Below, in pieces: positions 39,240 to 47,651 of a DNA stretch of 49,281 nucleotides. Position numbers and translations under genes: made by a program. Numbering within the stretch: the first letter of the stretch is position 1; each line of letters opens with the position of its first letter. Source of the stretch: Enterovibrio sp. JCM 19048 (GTDB taxonomy: Bacteria; Pseudomonadota; Gammaproteobacteria; Enterobacterales; Vibrionaceae); NCBI GenBank assembly GCA_001310415.1, contig BAXE01000031.1, positions 1 to 49,281 of the forward strand. The letters are read 5' to 3'. Below the pieces are notes generated by a model. That model ran no database searches. It was not told the DNA's origin and worked only from the letters and a program-made list of their open reading frames with translations.

Positions 39240-40146
39240 CTATTTTTGATTAAGAATATCTTCGACAAGATCGCGTAGCCAGATCAGCCCTTCATCGTGT
39301 TGCTTGGCTTTGTGCCAGCAAACAAAGGTGGGAACAGGACGGATCGAAAAGGGCAGGGGTTGGATCGTCAATCCGAGTTTCTCTGCCCACATATCGGCAA
39401 GGCGTTTGGGGGTGAAGCAGAGCAGATCCGTGACGGATGCCGTTGCCATCAGGTTAAGCATAGAGTCACTTTGGTAGTGCACTTTTCGCGCAGGCAATGG
39501 CTGATCAACCAGGTTGGAAAACATGTAGTTACCAAAGCGGCGGCTTGTCAGCGCGGTGTGTTTTTCAGCGAAGAATTGCTGGAAAGTCAGTTCGCCTTTA
39601 ATGCGCGGATGGTTCTTTGCAAACACCACCACCAAGGCTTCTTCCGTCACTTGTGAGGTGATCACGGATGGATGGCTTACCGGCAGGGAGGAGAGAAAAA
39701 GATCCGCTTCCCGTTCACTCAATACCTGGCTGGGTGTGAAGTGATTATCTTCATAAGGCCTTAAATTGACGGTGATATTCGGCGCAATATCACTGAGCTT
39801 TTGTAGAAGCTGGGGCAAAACCACCAAATCAAAATAGGCATGACCGCCAATCACAAATTCACGGGTGCTGGTGGCAGGATCAAACTGGCGTTGGTTTCCA
39901 GCCCAAAGCGTATGGCGCTTAGTCTTCAGAGACATGTTTGTGCATGTTGAGCGCGTATTGTGTGGGTTGCAAACCCCGCCCCTGGCGGACAAACAGCGGT
40001 TCACCGACCTGTTCACGCAATCGGGAGAGGTTCTGGCTGACAGCGGCTGAAGTCATGTTGAGTTTGTCGGCGGCTTTGCCCACAGCACCGAGAGTCATCA
40101 CGGCATCGAACACAGTGAGAAGGTTAAGATCGTAATCGCGCAGCAT
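39240..40146 (-). CDS. LysR-family transcriptional regulator (one frameshift)
   Basis: 301 residues after repair. The N-terminal winged HTH is DLNLLTVFDAVMTLGAVGKA, then AADKLNMTSAAVSQNLSRLR and EPLFVRQGRGLQPT. The effector domain begins with the usual FDPATSTREFVIGG. The frame breaks at about 39918, where one T appears extra (or two bases lost), between KHVSED and KRHTLWAGNQRQ. It lies 105 bases upstream of yjcS and points the same way, so it may regulate the sulfatase. The inducer is unknown. Confidence 0.85.
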
Positions 40147-40244
40147 GGCTATTTATTAAGCATTGGTTAAGCTTTGTAGCCTAGCACGGATAGGGTCGGA
40201 TGGGATAGCGCGCGATGGAGAGAGAAAATAGGGGGGACGGGGGA

Positions 40245-40272
40245 ACGCCTCCCTCTATGCGGAGGAAGGCGT
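40245..40272 (-). terminator. Putative terminator of the second chemoreceptor gene
   Basis: ACGCCTCCCTC pairs imperfectly with GAGGAAGGCGT. A pyrimidine-rich tract follows on the minus strand. Confidence 0.5.
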
Positions 40273-40280
40273 GATTAGGG

Positions 40281-42394
40281 TTACACGGTAAAGTGCGACA
40301 CCATTTTATCCAGCGATTCAGCGGTTTCTTTTAGCTGACGGCTGCTGCTTTGGGATTGGGCTGCAGCGCTTGAAAGTTCAGTGACGACCTGTGAGATCTC
40401 AACCAGATCCAGGCTCACCTGCTCAGACACCAAACTTTGCTGAACTGCGATACTCGCCACTTCCGTGTTCAACTGGGAGATGTTGTCCACTTCCGAGGTC
40501 ATCTGGGTCAGTTGAACGGCAGCTTCATTTGCCAGCGCAACACAGGACTGTGCGCTCTGGCTGCCTGCATCCATCACTTGTACCGCGTTTAGCGCGTCTG
40601 ACTGAAGCTGGTTAATCAGATCGTAGATTTCCTGCGTGGAAGATTGGGTGCGCAGTGAAAGCGAACGGACTTCATCTGCAACCACTGCAAAGCCACGGCC
40701 ATATTCACCGGCGCGGGCAGCTTCAATCGCGGCATTCAGCGCCAGCAGGTTGGTCTGGTCGGCAATGCCTTTGATCACGTCAATGATCGAATGCACGTTC
40801 TGGCTGTTCTCGCCCAGACGGGAGATAACGTCTGATGCTTCAGATACTTCAGTTTCCAGTTTTTCAATGGCGCGTTGTACATCGGTCAGTTTTTCCTGAC
40901 CAAGGGTCGCGGCGCTTTGCGTGCTGGTGGCAGCACGTGCAGCACTTTCTGCGTGATGGGCAACGGTCTGCGCCGTGGTGCTCATTTCAGTTGAAGCAGT
41001 AGCAACCTGATTCACCATTTGCATCTGGCGGCTGACGCCTTGTAGCGTTTGCTCCGAAACGGCCGAAGACTGGATAGCGCTGTCTGAAACCGTATGGCTG
41101 GTTGCTGCAACCTGCTTGATAACACTTTGGGTTTTATCCAGGAAAGTGTTGCATGCACGTGCCAGCTCGCCGGTTTCGTCCGGCGCGTCAGCTTCGCTGC
41201 CAAGGCGGCGGGTAAAATCTCCGTCGGCTACCTGCAGCATGAACTGTGCAGTTGAACGAATTGGTGCCGCGATACGACCGGCAATCACCCAGATCAGCGC
41301 AATGTTGATCCCAAGGGCGAATAGCCCCATCAGCATCGACATCATGGTCAGGTCGTGTTGGTCTTCCTCGGCCTGTGCCTGAAGGGCGATAACGTCTTTC
41401 AGTACCAGTGCTTTGTCCAGTGTCACCACCAGTGTCCAAGGTGCCATGCTGACTTCCGGTTTAACCGGGATCATCGCAATGATGCGTTGACCGTCTTCAC
41501 TGGTGAAGCTTTGGAAGCGGTTTTGACCGATAAGTTTCGCCCATTCCTGATCGTCGCGGGAAAGTGAGTTGATTTTACGCCCTAAAGCGCGGTCATCGCT
41601 GTCTGCCGCAATGGTGCCGCGATCTGTCACCAGCATCACGTGGCTTTGGCCTTTGTACAGGTGTTGGCTGGTGGTTTCAGCGACGCGCGACAGTGAGGCC
41701 AGAGAAATATCCAGACCGGTAATACCCGCAAATCGGCCGTTCACCATGATTGGTGAAACCACGGAAGTCAGGAGAACATTTTCGCCGTTGATTGGGTAAA
41801 TGTAGGGATCAAGCAGACAGTTACGCAGGCTGTCACGCGAGCAAAGATAATACTCACCCACGCGCGCCCCGTTATCAGCGCGGCTCTCATCGTTGTACCC
41901 CGCTAGTGCTCCAACTGGAAACGGCCGTGGTTGTCACGGTTCCAGTAAGGAATAAAGCGGCCGGTGGCATCATGGCCGTTTTGGTTGGCGTAGAGGCTGT
42001 CCAGTCCGTCCAGCATGCCCGGTTCCCAAGCGGTGTAAACGCCCAACGCTTTCGGGTTGGTTTCCAACAAGCCTTGCAGTTGAAGGTTAATGTTGGCACG
42101 CAGCGTATCACGGGAGTCTGTGTCACTGGCTCTTTGTTGGCGAGAAAAGCTTTCCGCCATCAGTGATGTTTGCAGGAAACTGTCTGACAGTTCGCTGGCA
42201 ATGGTTTCGGCAGCGGCGCTTAGCTCTGCCTGCAAACCGCTGTTGAACATCTCAAGCAATAGGGTTTGGTTTCGCTGGTTTGACTGGGCTTGTAACTCAG
42301 TTGAGGAATACAAAGAAAATGCAGTCATTGCACTCACTGCCGCCAGCGTGGCGATACCAGTGAAGACACTGATCTTTAGCTTAATAGACTTCAT
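40281..42394 (-). CDS. Methyl-accepting chemotaxis protein with Cache sensor (one frameshift)
   Basis: 704 residues after repair. N-terminal helix [20 protein letters not shown], then a double-Cache periplasmic sensor ([57 protein letters not shown]). A second helix ([20 protein letters not shown]), HAMP, and the signalling hairpin [20 protein letters not shown] follow. The frame breaks at about 41905: [17 protein letters not shown] needs one base. dCache receptors commonly bind amino acids, amines or small organic acids; the GVYTAWEP block is seen in many vibrio receptors, but the ligand cannot be named. Confidence 0.9.
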
Positions 42395-42799
42395 AAAGTG
42401 TGTTTTAGAACCGGGTAATGTTGGAACTAAAGAAAAAGGGGCGCAATGTTCGGTTAAGCTGGGGAAAAGTCTATTTTTAAATGAATTTCAAGCGATAAAT
42501 TTTACACCTAGTGATACACATTTGAGACTGAGTGGAATGTTTTCCTGTTTTTATAAATCTTTAATGATTTATTTTGATTGTAAGGCGCAAAAACATTTGT
42601 TTTCTGGTGGATTCAGGGAGAGGTAGGCCGGTTTTTCCCCGAAAACATCGTTGGGTTTTGTTGGACGGTATTGCAGCTTAATTTCGGTAATTCGCGAAAA
42701 TATCCCAGTCATTTCCAATGAATAAAACACTCACCAGGTCGACTAACATTAACACCTTGTTTAAGGTTTTTATTTAGCCAAATTGCCGCAGGGAAATGG
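42395..42799. other. Divergent promoter region
   Basis: Separates the minus-strand chemoreceptor from the plus-strand envelope cluster. AT-rich from about 42470 to 42600. No gene, repeat or strong palindrome is seen. AGGGAA precedes the start at 42800. Confidence 0.4.
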
Positions 42800-43498
42800 A
42801 TGGAAAAGCGGTATCAGGATCTCTATTGGGGGGCGCGCTATCACCTGAAACGTGATGGTTTTGGTCAGTATTATCTGATAGGGATGCAACAAAAAATCTG
42901 GCAGGTTTTCGGCTTGTTAGCCTTCGTTCCGATGATCGCCTCTCTGGTGATGGCGTTAGCGACTTGGCTACGCAAAGATACCATTCCCTACTTTTACCTA
43001 ATTGCGGCCTCATTTCTCTTCTTGCTCGTCATCTTCTTATTGAAAAGGAGCGAGCGGTTTGTGTTCCAGCATGATCGCGTGACGCATTTGCTCGGTTGGG
43101 GGAAATCACCGGCCGAGAAAGCGTCATGGCCGATGCACGAATGCGACCTCACCATTATGCCGATTGTGGAGCACGGCACAGGATGTTGGCTCCGGCTCAA
43201 TGCCAATGGGCAATCCCTCACCCGAAACAGCATTGGCAAATTTGATCAAAGCGCTGAAATGGCGCTATTCATCGTCCAAGAAACAGGTATTACCGCTTAC
43301 GACAATGTGACGAAATGGCCAGCAAAAGTCCGGTTGGAATCCAGGGTGACGGGTGAGGCACGCGTGGTGAAGCCGCAGCGGGCAGAAGGCAGCCAGTTTC
43401 AGGTGCAAGGTTCAATTTGGCGTATGTTGCTGGTGTTTCCTGCGACCCTTGGCGTGAGTGTTTTGCTGTTTGCGTTGCATTGGTTAGGGGGTAAGTAA
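42800..43498 (+). CDS. Uncharacterised membrane protein, 232 aa
   Basis: Not recognised. Two N-terminal hydrophobic helices (about residues 33-55, IWQVFGLLAFVPMIASLVMA, and 62-82, YLIAASFLFLLVIFLL). A soluble mixed domain of about 120 residues follows (RFVFQHDRVTHLLGWGKSPA, CWLRLNANGQSL, MALFIVQETGIT), then a C-terminal helix (RMLLVFPATLGVSVLLFALH). The soluble part has a PH-like look: short strands followed by one helix. AGGGAA precedes the ATG. The stop overlaps the next start (TAATG), so the two are co-translated and probably interact. It is the first gene of a four-gene unit ending in an OmpA-family protein. Confidence 0.68.
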   Translation: MEKRYQDLYWGARYHLKRDGFGQYYLIGMQQKIWQVFGLLAFVPMIASLVMALATWLRKDTIPYFYLIAASFLFLLVIFLLKRSERFVFQHDRVTHLLGWGKSPAEKASWPMHECDLTIMPIVEHGTGCWLRLNANGQSLTRNSIGKFDQSAEMALFIVQETGITAYDNVTKWPAKVRLESRVTGEARVVKPQRAEGSQFQVQGSIWRMLLVFPATLGVSVLLFALHWLGGK

Positions 43499-43983
43499 TG
43501 GTAAACCCTGCTTCAAACTCCGGTGCAGTCCGCGAAGTAAGGCTCGGCGGGGGCGGTGTGCTCAGGGTTTTCGGGATTTCATTTTTACTCTATGCCGTCT
43601 TTCTCGCACTGTCGAATTCCGTCGATTCCTATGACCGAATTGTCTACTGGGCAATGTGGGCGGGCTTTGGCTGGCACATGACATTTCTTGACCATCACGT
43701 TCGCGTTGACCTGCGCCGGGGCACCCTAGTGAGGCAAATAACCAGTATTTACCCCGTTTATCGGTTTTCGGCCAACCTTCATGCCGTGAGCGGTTTTTGT
43801 GTAACGAAAAGCTTGATATCCCGAAGCAGTCACTACGGCACCAGACGTTATGAGCTGGTAGTACTGTTCGACACGGGAGAGCGTCAGCACTTAATGCGAT
43901 TGGGCGGACGGGCGATGTTGATTGCTCATGGGAAACAGATTGCGGCCATGTGCGGAAAGCCATTTTTGGTGGATGAAAGCTGA
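43498..43983 (+). CDS. Uncharacterised membrane protein, 161 aa
   Basis: Not recognised. A short cytoplasmic lead (MVNPASNSGAVREVRLGGGG) precedes one or two hydrophobic segments (VFGISFLLYAVFLALSNSV and IVYWAMWAGFGWHMTFL). Then a strand-rich soluble domain: VRVDLRRGTLVRQITSIYPV, RYELVVLFDTGERQHLMRLG, and a final helix AHGKQIAAMCGK. The order of strands then helix parallels the soluble domain of the gene before it, so the two may be distant relatives. Translationally coupled to that gene; the next gene starts 36 bases downstream. Confidence 0.65.
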   Translation: MVNPASNSGAVREVRLGGGGVLRVFGISFLLYAVFLALSNSVDSYDRIVYWAMWAGFGWHMTFLDHHVRVDLRRGTLVRQITSIYPVYRFSANLHAVSGFCVTKSLISRSSHYGTRRYELVVLFDTGERQHLMRLGGRAMLIAHGKQIAAMCGKPFLVDES

Positions 43984-44019
43984 ATGCGGGTACTAAGAAG
44001 CGGAGATTGAGGAAAGGAT

Positions 44020-44732
44020 ATGACAAAGAAGATGCCATTAAATCGCCCCAGAGTGAGCCAATGTGTTGCCGCTGTTGTTATGACAGTGACGTCTTTTTGT
44101 GCGTTTGCAGCCACCGATCTGGAACAGAACTTAAGCGCGGTTGAAGCGTTTAGTGCTCGCACCGAGTCTTTGATTGAAGAGGCTCAGGAAAATGGCGATG
44201 CTTACTCCCTGCTTGTTGAGGAAGTCGGTGATGTAATGGCGCGCACTCAGAGTGCAAAAGCAGCCATGCAAACCGTCGATCTTTCTAACTGGCAGCCCTT
44301 GCGCGTAGCAATGCGGCGTTGGGTGACAAGTACGTCTCTGAATACAAGGCATTTATCGGTGCATTGGCATCTGATTCTGCCTGTAACCGTCCCGAATCTG
44401 TGGTGGAATTTAATCAGAAAATCCAAAAGCTTCGCGATACAGCTAACACCCTCTCTACACTAGCTATCCCTAGCACGGAGGAACAAGCTCTTGAGACGCT
44501 AATGATGCTGAGTGCAAACAGTGTTCAGGTTGCCACTGTCCCTTCGATGTTTGCAGTCAATAATCTTTGCATGCTCGAAGACGCAGCGCCTGTCCTTGAG
44601 CAGTTTGGCGAAGTGGAAGCCGATATCGTGAAGGCGCTGGTTGGTCAGGCGATATTAGCGGGAGATGATGGTGATGATCTCTTCCCAGAGGCTTTCGAAG
44701 AAGACGATTTTGACCAAGATGGTGCCAATTGA
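44020..44732 (+). CDS. Putative periplasmic helical protein, 237 aa (one frameshift)
   Basis: Not recognised. A long signal peptide (SQCVAAVVMTVTSFCAFAA) precedes a helical mature part (LEQNLSAVEAFSARTESLIE, EFNQKIQKLRDTANTLSTLA) and an acidic tail (GDDGDDLFPEAFEEDDFDQD). The frame breaks at about 44308; one added base joins NWQPLR to SNAALGDKYVSEYKAFIGAL. It lies between two predicted membrane proteins and an OmpA-family protein, 49 bases before the latter. The acidic tail could bind cations or a basic partner; this is speculation. Confidence 0.65.
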
Positions 44733-44781
44733 TTGCCACGGATTGCGGCAAAGACAGTGTGGTTTAGCGCGAGGAGCAATA

Positions 44782-46239
44782 ATGAATAACTGGCTAGGAC
44801 GAACAACAAGATCTGTCGCTGTAAGCGCGACGCTCGGCGTACTGTTATTTGGAAATGCTCTGGCAGGGGAGCTGTTTAGTGCGCCGCCGGAAAGTGAACT
44901 TGAAGCGCGAACGGTTCAGCATTACACCAAGTTTCCCTTGGTTACTGGGTTTGAGAAAGGCGAACCCATTGCAAAGCCGCAAGGTGGCCGATTGACCCGT
45001 TTGGCCTACAAACTGCCAGCAGGCGTTGAGCCTTTTCATTTAATGAACAACTACAAGGCGCAGATTGAAGCCTTAGGCGGAGAAGTGCTGTTTACGTGTG
45101 AGGGAAAAGAGTGTGGGCGGCTAAAGAACCTCAAAAAACTGATTGAACCTACGTTGGATAATCCGGGGGATGCACCTGTTTTGCTGGTGGCGACGCTGAA
45201 TCAAGCAGATAAACCCATCTTCTTGTCCCTTTACTCTGCCACTTCTCATCTTTACACCGGCTTGCAAGTGGATGTGATCGAAGAAATCGAGGAGCCGCTT
45301 GATCTGATCAGCGTCGACGCGGCTTATTTGAGCGCGCCGGTCGAAGCGTTGAGCTTTGAAGATAAGTCGAGTAAAGATGAAAATGGCAGCCAAGATCACC
45401 CTATGATCCAACGTTTACCGGGCGCATATATTCGAGAATACGTTCAACACGGTTACGGACAGATAAAAGTGATGACGGCGGTGACAGGTAAAGGCGAACA
45501 ACAGTTTGTGTCATTGGACGGAAAAATTACCGACATCGGTTACGTGTTGCCTCGCCAGTACTCAGAATATGAGGCGTTTGCTAACTATCAGTCAGCACTC
45601 AGTAAGCTCGGGTTTGTGCCTCAGTTTCGTTGTCAGGGTACAAGCTGCGGTGATGATAAAAAGCTGCAAAAGGGCCTGAAAACCTTGGTCGATATCGGCA
45701 ATGAGGACAATCAGTATTACGGTTTGTTCATGCTGGAAAGGCCCGAAGGCAAGGTTCACGCCATGGTCTATGTCCTCGGCTTCAATGGTGGCCTTTGGGG
45801 AGAGCTGCGCGTTATTGAAGAAACCGATCTAAAAGATGACCGCTTGGTTATCGACTTGGAAGGCCTCACTGACAAAATCGCCCAAACAGGGCATGTTGCG
45901 TTGGATGGTTTGCTGTTTGAGTTCGACAGCGACCAAATGTTGCCGGAATCCAAAGAGGTAATGGATACCTTGGCAACGTACCTGAAAACACATCCAGACT
46001 GGCAGTTTTATGTCGTCGGACACACGGATGACAAAGGCAGTGAAGCCTACAATCAAACGCTTGCGGATAAGCGCGCAAAATCTGTGGTGAATACACTGAC
46101 CAAAGATTATCAGATCCCGAAAAAGCAGCTTACCGCAAAAGGTGTCGGGGAATATTCTCCCGTTGCAAATAACCTCAATGAAGACGGTCAGCAGCAAAAT
46201 CGCCGAGTTGAGCTGGTTTTGAGGTCGGATGTTAAATAG
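44782..46239 (+). CDS. OmpA-family protein with two DUF4892-like repeats
   Basis: 485 residues, intact. A signal peptide (residues 1-28, ending FGNALA) is followed by two similar halves. Half 1 contains HYTKFPLVTGFEKGEP and NNYKAQIEALGGEVLFTCEG then KECG; half 2 contains QRLPGAYIREYVQHGYGQ and ANYQSALSKLGFVPQFRCQG then TSCG. Both fit the DUF4892 pattern with a paired Cys. The C-terminal OmpA-like peptidoglycan-binding domain (about 370-485) has FEFDSDQMLPESKEVMDTLA, YVVGHTDDKGSEAYNQTLAD and NRRVELVL. It is likely tethered to peptidoglycan in the periplasm or outer membrane. AGGAG precedes the start at 44782. Confidence 0.85.
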   Translation: MNNWLGRTTRSVAVSATLGVLLFGNALAGELFSAPPESELEARTVQHYTKFPLVTGFEKGEPIAKPQGGRLTRLAYKLPAGVEPFHLMNNYKAQIEALGGEVLFTCEGKECGRLKNLKKLIEPTLDNPGDAPVLLVATLNQADKPIFLSLYSATSHLYTGLQVDVIEEIEEPLDLISVDAAYLSAPVEALSFEDKSSKDENGSQDHPMIQRLPGAYIREYVQHGYGQIKVMTAVTGKGEQQFVSLDGKITDIGYVLPRQYSEYEAFANYQSALSKLGFVPQFRCQGTSCGDDKKLQKGLKTLVDIGNEDNQYYGLFMLERPEGKVHAMVYVLGFNGGLWGELRVIEETDLKDDRLVIDLEGLTDKIAQTGHVALDGLLFEFDSDQMLPESKEVMDTLATYLKTHPDWQFYVVGHTDDKGSEAYNQTLADKRAKSVVNTLTKDYQIPKKQLTAKGVGEYSPVANNLNEDGQQQNRRVELVLRSDVK

Positions 46240-46348
46240 CGCCGTAAGATTTCAATTTTCTATCATAGGGACGATTCCCAAGGCGTATAAGCACGCAAAA
46301 CTCGGCCTCGTGGACAGTTACATCATGTATAAATGGCTTGGGAATTAA
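46229..46348 (+). pseudogene. GNAT acetyltransferase, C-terminal remnant
   Basis: A 39-codon frame overlapping the OmpA-gene end reads MLNSAVRFQFSIIGTIPKAY, then KHAKLGLVDSYIMYKWLGN and stop. The pattern GTxPKAxxH...GLVDxYxMYKWL is the C-terminal end of GNAT acetyltransferases (typically GFxxxGTLPxAF.H...GYVDaxvM). The catalytic core is absent, so this is the tail of a deleted gene. Confidence 0.6.
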
Positions 46349-46369
46349 CAAAGAGCACGTTAAGGACAA

Positions 46370-46516
46370 ACGACTAAAGACATCCTAGTCTCTACCCAAT
46401 GGCTCAGTGAGCATATTGATAATGAAAATCTCATCTTGCTTGATGCCAGCATGAGCAAAGTGTTACCTCTCTCTTTTACCCTCCGCTTATCGCCTTGCCA
46501 CTTATACTTTGTGTAA
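46370..46516 (+). pseudogene. 3-mercaptopyruvate sulfurtransferase, N-terminal remnant
   Basis: The frame reads TTKDILVSTQWLSEHIDNEN, then LILLDASMSKV, matching the first 30 residues of SseA/rhodanese-type sulfurtransferases (LVSTxWLxxHLxxxNLVLLDASM). The initiator position is ACG (46370-46372), with AAGGA a few bases upstream, so the original ATG appears mutated. After SKV the similarity stops and the frame ends at 46516. Confidence 0.65.
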
Positions 46517-46596
46517 CGACGTGAAAGTACACGACTAAGGGGCGAGGTGATAACGCTCCTCAATATACTAAAACGATCATATCGAGGGGTTGCCTT

Positions 46597-47526
46597 ATGA
46601 ATGAAAATCGCCAATCTCAATCAATTCAAATCATTGGTGTTCCGGTAGATTTAGGGGCTTCACGAAGAGGAACCGATGGTGGCGTTTCGGCTGTACGTAT
46701 TGCGGGGCTGGGCGAGAAACTGAAAAAGTTAGGGTATCAGGTAAAAGAAGAGATGGATGTCGCTGTCCCTTCCAAAGAGTCCAGACCGATAGAAACGCAT
46801 GGAAATATGCGTTTTCGAAGTGAAATCCTACAGGTTTGCCGTGATTTGTCCGTGGTCACCCGAGATGCGCTGTTGAACGGTGATGTTCCTATGGTGGTGG
46901 GTGGCGATCACTCGCTGGCGATTGGCTCTATCTCGGGTATTTCAGATTACTACCAACAAAAAGGTCAGGATATAGGTCTGGTTTGGTTCGATGCCCACGC
47001 CGATATGAACATCCCCGGAATTTCTCCTTCAGGCAATATTCATGGTATGCCGCTTTCGCATTTACTCGGTTACGGTGACAAAGACTTCACTGGCATTTTG
47101 AGTGAAAACCCAAAAATTAAGCCAGAAAACGTTGCGCTGGTAGGCGTCAGGGACATTGATGAAAAAGAAAGAGAGCTGATTAAACAATCTGGCGTGAAAG
47201 TCTACAGCATGCGAGACATCGATGAACTTGGCATGAGCCGGGTCGCGGATGAGGTGATCGATATTGTGACGAAAAACACAGTCGGTTTTCATGTCAGCTT
47301 TGATGTCGACGGCTGTGATCCTGATGTTATTCCGGGCTCCGGAACCTTGGTGCAGGGAGGGGTGACTTACCGGGAAGCGCATCTGTTGCTGGAAAAATGT
47401 GCAGAGACAGGGAAGATGACATCCATGGATTTGGTCGAGCTCAATCCGTTTTTGGATAAAGGAAATATTTCGGCAGAGCGCGCAGTGACTTTGGTTTTGA
47501 GTGCGTTTGGAAAGAGTGTGATGTGA
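46597..47526 (+). CDS. rocF: Arginase
   Basis: Hydrolyses arginine to ornithine and urea with a binuclear manganese centre. 309 residues, intact. N-terminal GVPVDLGASRRGTDGGVSAV; metal ligands His105 (VVGGDHSLAIG), Asp132, His134 and Asp136 (WFDAHADMN), Asp236 and Asp238 (HVSFDVDGCDPD). Substrate-binding SPSGNIHGMPLSH and GGVTYREAHLLLE fit arginase rather than agmatinase or formimidoylglutamase. The start follows GAGGGG. It stands alone with its own terminator, so it probably serves arginine catabolism or polyamine supply. No transporter or ornithine enzyme lies beside it. Confidence 0.88.
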   Translation: MNENRQSQSIQIIGVPVDLGASRRGTDGGVSAVRIAGLGEKLKKLGYQVKEEMDVAVPSKESRPIETHGNMRFRSEILQVCRDLSVVTRDALLNGDVPMVVGGDHSLAIGSISGISDYYQQKGQDIGLVWFDAHADMNIPGISPSGNIHGMPLSHLLGYGDKDFTGILSENPKIKPENVALVGVRDIDEKERELIKQSGVKVYSMRDIDELGMSRVADEVIDIVTKNTVGFHVSFDVDGCDPDVIPGSGTLVQGGVTYREAHLLLEKCAETGKMTSMDLVELNPFLDKGNISAERAVTLVLSAFGKSVM

Positions 47527-47616
47527 GAACCATCTGCTCATGATTTTTGATTTACGGTGTAAATTGAGAGTACGTGCAACGCGAGAGGATGCTTGCGGCG
47601 AAGCGTGAAGTGATAT

Positions 47617-47648
47617 TGCAAAGGCTGATTTTAACATCAGCCTTTCTA
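47617..47648. terminator. Bidirectional terminator between arginase and the glutamate-synthase-like gene
   Basis: AAAGGCTGA pairs with TCAGCCTTT, loop TTTTAACA, between convergent genes. Confidence 0.82.
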
Positions 47649-47651
47649 CTG

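Noticed and set aside
46274..46345. Inverted repeat ATTCCCAAG / CTTGGGAAT, considered as a recombination (attC-like) site
   Set aside because: Both arms fall within the GNAT remnant coding frame, and no attC core sequences are present; likely chance.
46360..46620. Minus-strand ORF overlapping the arginase start
   Set aside because: It lies antisense to the sulfurtransferase remnant and arginase start and has no recognisable content.
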